Origin: Cyanobacteriota bacterium
GTDB taxonomy: Bacteria; Cyanobacteriota; Cyanobacteriia; Phormidesmidales; Phormidesmidaceae
Length of the DNA: 18,525 nucleotides
Direction of reading: 5' to 3'
NCBI GenBank assembly: GCA_027483425.1
Contig: JAIXUR010000408.1
Span: 1-18,525, forward strand
Shown: piece after piece, positions 1 through 5,747 of the stretch
Layout: each line of letters begins with the position of its first letter
Numbering within the stretch: position 1 is the first letter of the stretch
Translations under genes and position numbers: made by a program
The notes under the pieces: model-generated
Database searches by the model: none
Seen by the model: the letters and a program-made list of their open reading frames with translations, nothing else
What the model was told of the DNA's origin: nothing

Positions 1-1
1 C

Positions 2-220
2 TACTCGACGCTGCGCATTCCAGAAATCTGGCGGTTTGATGGTGCAAGCCTGACAATTTACACTCTGCAAGGTGAAAGCTACGTCCTCAGTCCAGCTAGC
101 CCTGCCCTGCCACCGCTAACCGCCAGTGATATTGAGCGCTTTCTACACCTGCAACCCACAACGGGTGAAAATAGCTTACTCAGACAATTTCGACAGTGGC
201 TAGCAAGCCAGACGATTTAG
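2..220 (+). CDS. Uma2-family (DUF820) endonuclease, C-terminal part
   Basis: The open frame enters from the left edge and encodes the last 72 residues of a protein. It contains RIPEIWRFDG, then TIYTLQGESYV, an LTASDIERFL segment and a final LLRQFRQWL helix. This matches the C-terminal half of Uma2 proteins, a restriction-endonuclease-like (PD-(D/E)xK) family greatly expanded in cyanobacteria, whose usual length is about 190 residues. The catalytic core lies mostly outside the window, so activity cannot be judged. The stop (TAG, 218-220) overlaps the stop codon of the convergent membrane-protein gene (TAA, complement of 217-219). The family assignment is from remembered motif pattern. Biological role in cyanobacteria is unknown. 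Confidence 0.8.
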   Translation, partial: YSTLRIPEIWRFDGASLTIYTLQGESYVLSPASPALPPLTASDIERFLHLQPTTGENSLLRQFRQWLASQTI

Positions 221-570
221 GCACCCAACTCTGGCTCTGCATGGACGCCCAGGAGCAGCCTTTTGGGATCTCCTTTGGCCCTGTAGGTGGCGAGCAGTGC
301 ATAGGGGAAACCAAAGACGGCACCCAATAGCAGACACAGCAGGCCAAGGATGATCCCTGTGGGGGTCGCCCCCTCGCGCCACGCCACCCAGATGCCCAGC
401 AGGCCGGCATGGAGCATGAGATCGGTATTGATCTGCGATCGCCAGTCAAGCTTGAGCAGGTCGCCAAAGAAGACGGCTGGAAAATTGATGCCTACGGAGA
501 GTGTGGCATACAGGGTCACCGCAACGATGGCCAGTATGGCTGTCAAGAGAAAAGCGCGTAGTAATTGCAT
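217..570 (-). CDS. Small three-helix membrane protein (DUF1475/DUF2834-like)
   Basis: This 117-residue protein has three hydrophobic segments: about 5-29, 52-65 and 72-95. It ends in a basic, then acidic, cytoplasmic-looking tail (RAKGDPKRLL). I chose the ATG at 570 because AGGAG lies 10 nt upstream and the first membrane helix begins right after it. A longer frame reaching 747 would run into the divergent regulator gene. The layout (short N-terminal helix, a DL-rich turn, a final helix ending GFPYALL) recalls the small unknown-function families DUF1475 or DUF2834. I cannot decide between them and no activity is known. It is divergent from an XRE regulator, with a palindrome between them, so it may be the regulator's target. 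Confidence 0.7.
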   Translation of the reverse strand: MQLLRAFLLTAILAIVAVTLYATLSVGINFPAVFFGDLLKLDWRSQINTDLMLHAGLLGIWVAWREGATPTGIILGLLCLLLGAVFGFPYALLATYRAKGDPKRLLLGVHAEPELGA

Positions 571-598
571 GGTGTGGTTACTCCTGGTAGAAACGGCA

Positions 599-627
599 TT
601 GTCAATATTGTGCTGGCGGGAGATAAT
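599..627 (+). promoter_or_regulatory. Sigma70-type promoter of the XRE regulator gene
   Basis: TTGTCA (599-604) and GATAAT (622-627) are separated by exactly 17 bp, which is a close match to the consensus. The predicted start of transcription is near 634, directly at the left edge of the palindrome at 635-651. The regulator's ATG follows at 679. Confidence 0.6.
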
Positions 628-634
628 CAGAGCA

Positions 635-651
635 ATTACCTCCCAGGTAAT
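635..651. promoter_or_regulatory. Palindromic operator candidate
   Basis: ATTACCT-CCC-AGGTAAT is a perfect 7-bp inverted repeat with a 3-bp centre. It sits at the predicted transcription start of the XRE gene, within the 108-bp gap shared with the divergent membrane-protein gene. This is where an autorepressor dimer would be expected to bind. The binding protein is inferred from context only. Confidence 0.5.
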
Positions 652-678
652 CAAGGTCATTGTTGTTTGAGTGGTGTC

Positions 679-1506
679 ATGCAGCAGCGGGCGATCAACC
701 ATCAACCCACCCCCTTTGGGGCGCTGCTGAAGCAGTGGCGAGAGCACCGCAGTCTTAGTCAGCTAGATCTCGCCCTCACTAGCCAAGTCTCCCAACGTCA
801 CATCAGTTTTCTAGAATCGGGGCGAGCCCAGCCCAGCCAGGAGATGGTGTTGCAGTTGGCAACTGGTTTAGATATGACGCTGAGGCATCAAAATCTGATG
901 CTGAGTGCGGCTGGCTTTGCGCCCATTCATACCGAGACCGATCTGTCTGCTCCTGAAATGGCCTCGATTTGCAAGGCGATCGATTTTATCCTGCGTCAGC
1001 AAGAACCGTATCCTGCGATCGTTGTCGATCGCTACTGGAACTTGCTGCGGGCTAACCAAGGGGCTACCCGACTGCTCAATACATTTATTGATCCTGACCA
1101 GTTGCAAACCCTCTTCTGTGTTGATGGCAAGATCAATTTGATGCGAGTTACGTTTGATCCGCAGGGGTTGCGCCCCTTCATTGCGAATTGGGAGGTCTGT
1201 GTTGGGCATTTACTGCAGCGGGTGCATCGTGAGGCAAATTCATCCCTGGAGAGTGAACAGTCTAAGGCGTTGTTTAATGAGCTGATCAGTTACCCTGGGG
1301 TGCTCGATTTCTGGAAAACCTTGAATCGATCTACACAGCATGATTTAGTGCTTGGCCTTCACCTCAAGAAAGATGATCTGAATTTACGATTCTTCTCGAC
1401 GATCGCCACCCTAGGCACTCCCAATGACATCACCCTACAAGAGATCAGAATTGAATGTCTATTCCCAGCAGACGAGGTGACTGATCACATCTGGAACCTG
1501 GTCTAA
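679..1506 (+). CDS. XRE-family regulator with MmyB-like ligand-binding domain
   Basis: This 275-residue cytoplasmic DNA-binding protein has an XRE helix-turn-helix at about residues 13-70 (FGALLKQWREHRSLSQLDLA, then SQRHISFLESGRAQPS). A C-terminal domain at about 90-270 contains YPAIVVDRYWNLLRANQGA, the typical entry to the PAS-like MmyB domain found in one-component regulators that bind small hydrophobic ligands. I chose the ATG at 679. An open frame extends to 565 but would include the promoter and palindrome upstream. Family knowledge suggests a ligand-responsive repressor that often controls a divergent neighbour, here the small membrane protein. The ligand and target are unknown. Confidence 0.85.
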   Translation: MQQRAINHQPTPFGALLKQWREHRSLSQLDLALTSQVSQRHISFLESGRAQPSQEMVLQLATGLDMTLRHQNLMLSAAGFAPIHTETDLSAPEMASICKAIDFILRQQEPYPAIVVDRYWNLLRANQGATRLLNTFIDPDQLQTLFCVDGKINLMRVTFDPQGLRPFIANWEVCVGHLLQRVHREANSSLESEQSKALFNELISYPGVLDFWKTLNRSTQHDLVLGLHLKKDDLNLRFFSTIATLGTPNDITLQEIRIECLFPADEVTDHIWNLV

Positions 1507-1511
1507 AACCT

Positions 1512-1534
1512 GAGTGAAAAAGGATTTTTTGCTC
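1512..1534. terminator. Possible bidirectional terminator between convergent genes
   Basis: The stem pairs GAG-T-G-AAAAA with TTTTT-T-G-CTC around a GGA loop, giving eight Watson-Crick and two G-U pairs. It lies just after the regulator stop and before the convergent kinase stop, so A/T tracts are available on both strands. The stem is AT-rich and therefore a weak call. Confidence 0.4.
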
Positions 1535-1545
1535 TGCCTTTTATA

Positions 1546-1914
1546 CTAGGCCCAAATCCGGATGCTTTCAATGACTAAAATTGCGGCCCATACTAGGATA
1601 CTTAGCCCAGCGGCAGCGGCAGCAATATCTTTAGTGACGCGAATATGCTCGTTCTGCTGAGGCTCGACAAAATCGCATAGGACTTCGATCGCACTGTTAA
1701 ACAATTCAGAGATCAGCATTAGCCCCATGGCTAATAAAATTAAGCTGACATCTACCCATTGGCGAAAAAAGAAGGCACCGCCCAGAACAGGTATAGATAA
1801 AACTACCTTGTAAGCCACACTGAAGTCAGTAACTACCGCAACATATAGCCCTGATAAGATGACTTTTAATTTTCGAGTTGGGTTATAACCCGGTGTACGA
1901 AACTTTTTAAACAT
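1546..1914 (-). CDS. dgkA: Diacylglycerol kinase (DgkA family)
   Basis: This 122-residue integral membrane enzyme should phosphorylate diacylglycerol (or undecaprenol in some relatives) with ATP, feeding phosphatidate back to lipid synthesis. The signature ISELFNSAIEVLCDFVEP at about 68-85 gives the conserved glutamates E70 and E77 and Asn73, followed by the TKDIAAAAAG segment at 94-103 that ends the active-site surface. Three membrane segments lie at about 33-50, 53-70 and 100-117, matching the small bacterial trimeric kinase. The start is the ATG at 1914, where AAGGA lies 10 nt upstream. An upstream in-frame start at 1968 adds only a non-conserved leader. Lipid versus undecaprenol specificity cannot be read from the sequence. 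Confidence 0.85.
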   Translation of the reverse strand: MFKKFRTPGYNPTRKLKVILSGLYVAVVTDFSVAYKVVLSIPVLGGAFFFRQWVDVSLILLAMGLMLISELFNSAIEVLCDFVEPQQNEHIRVTKDIAAAAAGLSILVWAAILVIESIRIWA

Positions 1915-2019
1915 GGTTGAATTATCCTTGAGAGGCTGAGAGAGGTTGAACTGATGAGCGACTGTCAAAACCTTTAAATGGGTACTAGTAGATTCAGTCC
2001 GTCCGTCTCAAGTGAATTA

Positions 2020-2787
2020 TTAGACGGCTTTCTCCTGGGCTGATTGCAAAACATAGAACGTATAACCATAGGAGTCGCTAAATTTTTCAAACAGCCTTAT
2101 CTCTTCTTCAGTTTCACGAATCACTAATTGATTACTTGGGGTGATTTCGATTTGCTGCATTCGCTCACGGAGAGGGGCATAATAATTGGCCCACCAGGCT
2201 TGACTCGGTAGCCGATGTATAGAAAGTACGTTGAAGCCGGACTTATTAGCCCGAGCGATGTTCTCAGCCTCAGTCCCCATCATTGGATAGGCGTTTTGCC
2301 AATAGGCGATCGCAGCCTCTGGCGGATGATCAGTAAACCAACTCAGTTCTGATATGACAGCAATGCCGCTATTCGCAAGCAGAGGTCGCCAGATTTTAAG
2401 AGCCTGCTCAAACCCAAGATTATAAGCAGCCCCCTCAGACCAAAGCAGGTCAACCGAACCCAACGACCAATCGAGCTGAGCCATGTCCCCATGAATCGGA
2501 ATGATGAGATGGTCAAGACCAAGCTGGTTGGCGCGAGCTTTGAGTTCGCCGATAAAAACAGGTGAGGAATCTACTGCTCTGACCGGGCTTTGGTAGTGTT
2601 GTGCAAGCAGCAGCGCACCAGCACCGCTTCCACAGCCTAGATCAGCTATTTGCGGCCTAGGAGACAAACTAGCAAGATTGTTCAAAATATGGCGTGAGAA
2701 GTCGGCGTCACCTGGCCCTTTACGGTCAAGTCCACGGTGTAAATTAGTCAAAGTGGCAATGTACTCAGTTTGAGTGTCTGGGCTCAT
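2020..2787 (-). CDS. Class I SAM-dependent methyltransferase
   Basis: This 255-residue soluble protein has a Rossmann-type methyltransferase core. Motif I is IADLGCGSGAGALLLA at about 48-63, the strand-2 acidic residue is in AVDSSP (71-76), and motif II/III territory holds IHGDMAQLDW followed by DLLWSEGAAYNLG. The acceptor is not identifiable. I chose the ATG at 2787. The frame stays open to a TTG at 2850, but that extension reads through what looks like a mobile-element inverted-repeat end, so I reject it. No clear Shine-Dalgarno is seen at either start. The gene follows an intergenic region with repeats and is separated from the kinase downstream by about 105 bp. Confidence 0.8.
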   Translation of the reverse strand: MSPDTQTEYIATLTNLHRGLDRKGPGDADFSRHILNNLASLSPRPQIADLGCGSGAGALLLAQHYQSPVRAVDSSPVFIGELKARANQLGLDHLIIPIHGDMAQLDWSLGSVDLLWSEGAAYNLGFEQALKIWRPLLANSGIAVISELSWFTDHPPEAAIAYWQNAYPMMGTEAENIARANKSGFNVLSIHRLPSQAWWANYYAPLRERMQQIEITPSNQLVIRETEEEIRLFEKFSDSYGYTFYVLQSAQEKAV

Positions 2788-2814
2788 AGGGATTTTTGAT
2801 AGGCCTAATACCAA

Positions 2815-2857
2815 GAGGTTCTTGCCGCTGGGATAACCTTTTTCAAACAACCTCTGA
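2815..2857. repeat. Remnant of IS5/MITE-type inverted-repeat end
   Basis: CTTTTTCAAACAACCTCT at about 2838-2855 matches almost exactly the right-hand end of the element at 5515-5644. A short GAGGTT at 2815-2820 faces AACCTC at 2849-2854, but no intact partner end carrying the GTTTGAAAAG part is present. I read this as a degenerate or solo end left by a former insertion just upstream of the methyltransferase gene. Confidence 0.4.
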
Positions 2858-2930
2858 GTCTAGTTTACGCGATCGCTGTTTCAGCTTTGGCCAGTGCGAC
2901 AACCCTAGGGGTGAACGAGGTGGCGATGGT

Positions 2931-3064
2931 CTCATACCAAATCCGAGTCGCACAGCCCCGATGCCTAATAGGCCAAACCGTAGGGGCGTAGGCGTAGCCA
3001 AGCCAATGGCTTTATGCGATTCGGCCGATTGAAGCGGGGATAACCAAACAGGATTTAGTATCAG
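2931..3064. repeat. Non-coding element bounded by 14-bp inverted repeats
   Basis: CTCATACCAAATCC (2931-2944) and GGATTTAGTATCAG (3051-3064) are inverted copies matching at 12 of 14 positions. The 134-bp unit has no coding frame I can support, and a GTAGG-rich stretch near 2990-3000 lies inside. The form is that of a small cyanobacterial MITE-like interspersed repeat. It sits between the psbA terminator and the methyltransferase gene. No target duplication was recognised. The rest of the gap 2788-3128 shows only HIP1 octamers. Confidence 0.4.
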
Positions 3065-3128
3065 TGTGGCCGGGGCGATCGCACCGATTCCCAAGGGCAG
3101 GCCCCTATTACCCACGACCAACAACAAA

Positions 3129-3154
3129 AAACGCCCCAGAATTCTGGGGCGTTT
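3129..3154 (-). terminator. Intrinsic terminator of psbA
   Basis: A perfect 26-bp palindrome is centred at 3141/3142, with arms AAACGCCCCAGAA and TTCTGGGGCGTTT. Read on the psbA strand it is followed by a T-rich tract (TTTTTTGTTGTT). It lies 57 bp beyond the psbA stop codon, as expected for a strong rho-independent terminator. Confidence 0.9.
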
Positions 3155-3210
3155 ACGTTCATTCGACCGTTTTACAGACAGGGTGAGGCGATCGCCCCGC
3201 CCGGCATCAC

Positions 3211-4296
3211 CTAACCGGCGATGACAGGAGCCTGTAGCGCTACGGGAGTAAACTCACCGGCAGAGGCCAAGTCGAGGGGGAAGTTGTGAGCATTGCGCTC
3301 GTGCATCACTTCCATACCCAGGTTGGCCCGGTTGATCACATCAGCCCAGGTGCCAATCACCCGACCCTGAGAGTCGAGAACCGACTGGTTGAAGTTGAAC
3401 CCGTTCAGGTTGAACGCCATGGTGCTAATGCCCAGAGACGTAAACCAGATGCCAATCACAGGCCAGGCACCCAAGAAGAAGTGCAGGCTGCGGCTGTTGT
3501 TGAAGCTGGCGTATTGGAAGATCAACCGACCGAAGTAGCCGTGGGCCGCAACGATGTTGTAGGTCTCTTCTTCTTGGCCAAACTTGTAACCGTAGTTCTG
3601 AGACTCGGTCTCGGTGGTTTCACGCACCAGAGACGAGGTCACCAACGAACCGTGCATGGCGGAGAACAGGGAGCCACCGAACACACCGGCCACACCCAAC
3701 ATGTGGAAGGGGTGCATCAGAATGTTGTGCTCAGCCTGGAACACCAACATGAAGTTGAAGGTGCCGGAGATACCCAAGGGCATACCGTCAGAGAAAGAGC
3801 CTTGACCAATGGGGTAGATCAAGAACACAGCGGTAGCAGCGGCCACAGGAGCGCTGTAGGCAACGCAAATCCAAGGACGCATGCCGAGGCGGTAGCTCAG
3901 TTCCCACTCACGACCCATGTAGCAGAAGACGCCGATGAGGAAGTGGAAAATCACCAACTGGTAAGGACCACCGTTGTACAGCCACTCATCGAGGGAAGCG
4001 GCTTCCCAGATGGGGTAGAAGTGCAGGCCGATGGCGTTGGAGGAGGGCACAACCGCACCAGAGATGATGTTGTTGCCGTACATGAGGGAGCCAGCGACGG
4101 GCTCACGGATGCCGTCGATGTCGACGGGGGGAGCGGCGATGAAGGCGATCACGAAGCAAGCGGTAGCAGCTAGCAGGGTGGGGATCATCAGCACGCCGAA
4201 CCAGCCAATATAGAGGCGGTTTTCGGTGCTGGTCACCCACTGACAGAACTGCTCCCACAGGGAAGCGCTTTCGCGCTGCTGTAGAGTTGTAGTCAT
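3211..4296 (-). CDS. psbA: Photosystem II reaction-centre protein D1, high-light (D1:2) type
   Basis: This 361-residue thylakoid membrane protein carries the cofactors of photosystem II charge separation and most ligands of the Mn4CaO5 cluster. Visible key residues are Tyr161 (TyrZ), Asp170, Glu189, His190, His198 (chlorophyll), His215 and His272 (iron), Ser264 (QB site), and His332/Glu333/His337/Asp342/Ala344 at the cluster. Position 130 is Glu, as in stress or high-light D1 forms, instead of the low-light Gln, and residue 144 is Cys. Processing by CtpA after Ala344 would remove a 17-residue tail. The common total length is 360, so this copy has one extra residue in the tail (GEFTP region). 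The start ATG is fixed by the conserved MTTTLQQRESASLWEQF. The gene is monocistronic, with its own terminator. Confidence 0.98.
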   Translation of the reverse strand: MTTTLQQRESASLWEQFCQWVTSTENRLYIGWFGVLMIPTLLAATACFVIAFIAAPPVDIDGIREPVAGSLMYGNNIISGAVVPSSNAIGLHFYPIWEAASLDEWLYNGGPYQLVIFHFLIGVFCYMGREWELSYRLGMRPWICVAYSAPVAAATAVFLIYPIGQGSFSDGMPLGISGTFNFMLVFQAEHNILMHPFHMLGVAGVFGGSLFSAMHGSLVTSSLVRETTETESQNYGYKFGQEEETYNIVAAHGYFGRLIFQYASFNNSRSLHFFLGAWPVIGIWFTSLGISTMAFNLNGFNFNQSVLDSQGRVIGTWADVINRANLGMEVMHERNAHNFPLDLASAGEFTPVALQAPVIAG

Positions 4297-4354
4297 GATG
4301 TATTAGTCCAGGTGATTGTATCGGATATAATCGCTGATGATTATTTCAGCTATC

Positions 4355-4372
4355 GTTACATTAGCACACATT
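4355..4372. promoter_or_regulatory. HLR1-like element upstream of psbA
   Basis: GTTACATT (4355-4362) is a perfect match to the HLR1 octamer (G/T)TTACA(T/A)(T/A), the site bound by the light-stress regulator RpaB. After a 2-bp spacer comes a poor second octamer, CACACATT (5 of 8). It lies 59-76 bp upstream of the psbA start codon, near the expected promoter, but is oriented on the strand opposite to the gene. I could not assign convincing -35 and -10 boxes for psbA. Confidence 0.35.
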
Positions 4373-4382
4373 CCTAAATACA

Positions 4383-4405
4383 CGCCGAGGAAAAATAATT
4401 CGGCG
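4383..4405. promoter_or_regulatory. Inverted repeat upstream of psbA
   Basis: CGCCGA (4383-4388) and TCGGCG (4400-4405) form a 6-bp inverted repeat separated by 11 AT-rich bases, a geometry of about 1.6 helical turns between half-site centres. It lies about 90-110 bp upstream of the psbA start, in the 199-bp gap shared with the divergent tRNA-Leu gene. It could be a regulator site; the binding protein is unknown. Confidence 0.3.
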
Positions 4406-4495
4406 GAGACATAATTTAATAGAGTTGCATTCCTGTTCGCTTGGTGGTGGAATAGGAATCTGTGTTGCTCTACCCACCAGAGGAAGGGGAATCGC

Positions 4496-4846
4496 GGGGG
4501 CGTGGCGGAATGGTAGACGCTACGGACTTAGAAAACTGAGCCTTAGTGGAGAAATCCGGTAAGTGTAAGCTCTCAAACTCAGGGAAACCTAACTCTGATC
4601 CTAGAGGATGGCACAGCCTCCTCTGATGGGCAGACATGGCAATCCTGAGCCAAGCCGGCTAGCCGCCGGAAGGTGCAGAGGCCCGACGGGAGCTACCCTA
4701 ACGTATGAGTCGAGGGTAAAGAGAGGGTCCAATTCTCAAAGCCTCAGGCTGGTTTTTAAACCCGCCCAGGCAGCAGCGAAAGCTGCGGGAGGATGAAAAT
4801 CCGTTGACCTTAAACGGTCGTGAGGGTTCGAGTCCCTCCGCCCCCA
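4496..4846 (+). tRNA. trnL-UAA: tRNA-Leu(UAA) interrupted by a group I intron
   Basis: Exon 1 is 4496-4529 and exon 2 is 4796-4846, giving an 85-nt mature class II tRNA. The acceptor stem GGGGGCG pairs with CGCCCCC with discriminator A4846. The D arm is GGCGGAATGGTAGACGC-like, and the anticodon stem ACGGA/TCCGT encloses the loop CTTAAAA with anticodon TAA. The long variable arm is GACC/GGTC, and the T arm is GAGGG-TTCGAGT-CCCTC. CCA is not encoded (TACC follows). The intron splits the anticodon between U34 and A35, the position conserved in cyanobacteria and chloroplasts. Confidence 0.97.
4530..4795 (+). other. Group I intron in the tRNA-Leu anticodon
   Basis: This 266-nt self-splicing intron follows a U (last base of exon 1, 4529) and ends in G4795, as group I introns require. 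Conserved core elements are recognisable: a P7-type segment near 4672-4690 (GGTGCAGAGGCCCGACGG) and the S-like element GAGGGTAAAGAGAGGGTCC at about 4713-4731. It contains no homing-endonuclease gene; a 62-codon open frame inside is simply the core RNA sequence. The family (IC3 subgroup, ancient in cyanobacteria and plastids) is from general knowledge. The boundaries are inferred from the tRNA cloverleaf. Confidence 0.93.
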
Positions 4847-4927
4847 TACCACCTAGAAGTCGTGCCGACCTGTAACGGTCAGCGTTCTCTTGCTTGCCCT
4901 GTTGTGCTGTTCATTTCCATGGTCGTG

Positions 4928-4964
4928 GGCCATCTCAGCCGTTGGCCATGGGGAGAAGTTTTTT
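4928..4964 (+). terminator. Possible terminator after tRNA-Leu
   Basis: GGCCA (4928-4932) pairs with TGGCC (4943-4947), with overlapping CCATGG palindromes at 4917-4922 and 4946-4951 that can extend the structure. A run of six T (4959-4964) follows after an 11-nt gap, which is rather long. It is plausible as the transcript end of tRNA-Leu. Confidence 0.4.
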
Positions 4965-4976
4965 CTGTAGAACTTC

Positions 4977-5188
4977 AAGGCCCAGCCCTTTAGCTCAACG
5001 GATAGGGTGTTCCTGGCTTTAGTTTTGTTTCTTGCTTACCCTGGGAATGACCCAAGCCTTATTTAGTTCCAGCAGGGCTGTTGGGTTGTTGCTGATCTCT
5101 GAACCCTGTACCAGGGTAATCCTTGTCGTGGCAAGGTTCAGCACAATGGCCGATTGAGCTAAAACAGCTTTTAGTTGTGTTATTTTTT
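4977..5188 (+). ncRNA. Candidate structured small RNA (6S-like or undescribed)
   Basis: No protein is supported here, but the pairing potential is high. A long-range closing stem joins 4989-5001 (TTTAGCTCAA+CGG) with 5150-5163 (CCG, bulged A, TTGAGCTAAA), 13 pairs across about 150 nt. Inside, GGGT-g-TTCC (5005-5013) pairs with GGAA-tg-ACCC (5044-5053). As an alternative, ACCCAAGCC (5050-5058) pairs with GGC-tg-TTGGGT (5076-5086). A three-way junction follows: CTGAA/TTCAG (5099-5103/5137-5141) encloses CCCTG-TAC-CAGGG and CCTTG-(6)-CAAGG. The 3' end can form CTAAAA-CAGC-TTTTAG (5159-5174) followed by TATTTTTT (5181-5188). A weak promoter (TTGGCC, 18 bp, TGTAGA, ending at 4969) would start it near 4977. 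The size and closed-rod form recall 6S RNA (ssaA), but I cannot confirm that identity. Confidence 0.45.
5159..5188 (+). terminator. Terminator-like hairpin competing with the RNA closing stem
   Basis: CTAAAA (5159-5164) pairs with TTTTAG (5169-5174), and T-rich sequence with six consecutive T (5183-5188) follows after a short spacer. The same CTAAA bases are needed for the closing stem with 4989-4993, so the two structures exclude each other. The stem is AT-only and thus weak by itself. Confidence 0.4.
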
Positions 5189-5510
5189 ACGGAAGACTCG
5201 CTGTAATCACCTAAAAAGCCATCTCAGTCATTATGCAAATAACGGCTGTCTCGGCAAAGTCTGGGAGCATCCTGTGCTTTTGCTTCAACACGAGACGTCC
5301 ATGCAGACTGTCGGATTGAGGGGTGATTGGGCTCAGGTGTCCTATGACTCTGGTTCTTCCTAAAATCTAATTGGCATGTTTTACCGGTGGCTGAGTGGGC
5401 TCGAGGGTGGGGAAGCGGTCTATAGGCGAAAGCGTGGGATCATCAGGGTAAGCAATCGGTCAGTTAGTTAATGAGTAGGTGGCCTAAATTAATCAACATC
5501 CCGATCACGG
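5189..5510. other. Intergenic stretch with no recognised gene
   Basis: I see no coding frame with convincing composition, start or similarity in this 322-bp stretch, and no tRNA or repeat. A 62-codon open frame (5175-5363) lacks a ribosome site and starts inside the hairpin of the candidate RNA. The stretch separates that RNA from the MITE-like element. Confidence 0.5.
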
Positions 5511-5514
5511 CTTA

Positions 5515-5644
5515 GAGGCTGTTTGAAAAGCCAAGGAACGTCTCAGGCTATACCGTTGGAGTAGGCTAATGTCTTCAAAATTCAGCGCTTTTGCTGTCTC
5601 TTGGCGACAGACTATACCTTGGACAACCCTTTTCAAACAACCTC
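5515..5644. mobile_element. MITE-like element with IS5-type inverted repeats
   Basis: The 130-bp element begins GAGGCTGTTTGAAAAG (5515-5530) and ends CTTTTCAAACAACCTC (5629-5644), a 16-bp terminal inverted repeat with one mismatch. It is flanked by CTTAG on both sides (5511-5515 and 5644-5648, overlapping the ends), so the target duplication is TTA, or TTAG/CTTAG depending on where the end is set. Both 3-bp TNA and 4-bp YTAR duplications are typical of IS5-family transposition. It has no transposase gene, so mobility would need an IS elsewhere in the genome. Inside is an imperfect direct repeat (5534-5550 and 5608-5623). A related single end occurs at about 2838-2855. Confidence 0.8.
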
Positions 5645-5747
5645 TTAGCAAGGCTTCCAACGGCCTAAGGCTATGTTTAATTAGATGTCTCTACTTTCCA
5701 ATTAATTCTGGTTAACGCTGATGCTCAGGGTTCAGTTCTGGGAATGA

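Noticed and set aside
565..678. N-terminal extension of the XRE regulator
   Set aside because: It would translate its own promoter, the palindrome and the ribosome site of the divergent gene; the HTH begins soon after the ATG at 679.
2788..2850. N-terminal extension of the methyltransferase to a TTG at 2850
   Set aside because: The extension translates the inverted-repeat end of a mobile element and adds non-conserved sequence before the ATG at 2787.
3286..4173. Long 295-codon open frame antisense to psbA
   Set aside because: It is the mirror of the strongly codon-biased psbA, has Val/His/Gly-rich non-globular composition, and lacks an independent start signal.
4608..4796. 62-codon frame inside the tRNA-Leu intron, considered as a homing endonuclease
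   Set aside because: It is far too short, has no LAGLIDADG, HNH or GIY-YIG motif, and covers the catalytic core of the intron RNA.
4867..4881. GACC-TGTAAC-GGTC resembling the tRNA-Leu variable arm, considered as a partial tRNA duplication
   Set aside because: The similarity covers only one short hairpin, with no further tRNA sequence around it, so chance is sufficient.
4984..5005. tRNA-like 5' segment (TAGCTCAACGGATAG) suggesting another tRNA gene
   Set aside because: No anticodon stem-loop, T arm or 3' acceptor fits, even allowing an intron. The same bases are better explained as the 5' arm of the long-range stem of the candidate RNA.
5175..5363. 62-codon open frame after the candidate RNA
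   Set aside because: It has a non-ATG start inside the terminator-like hairpin, no ribosome site, and no recognisable protein features.
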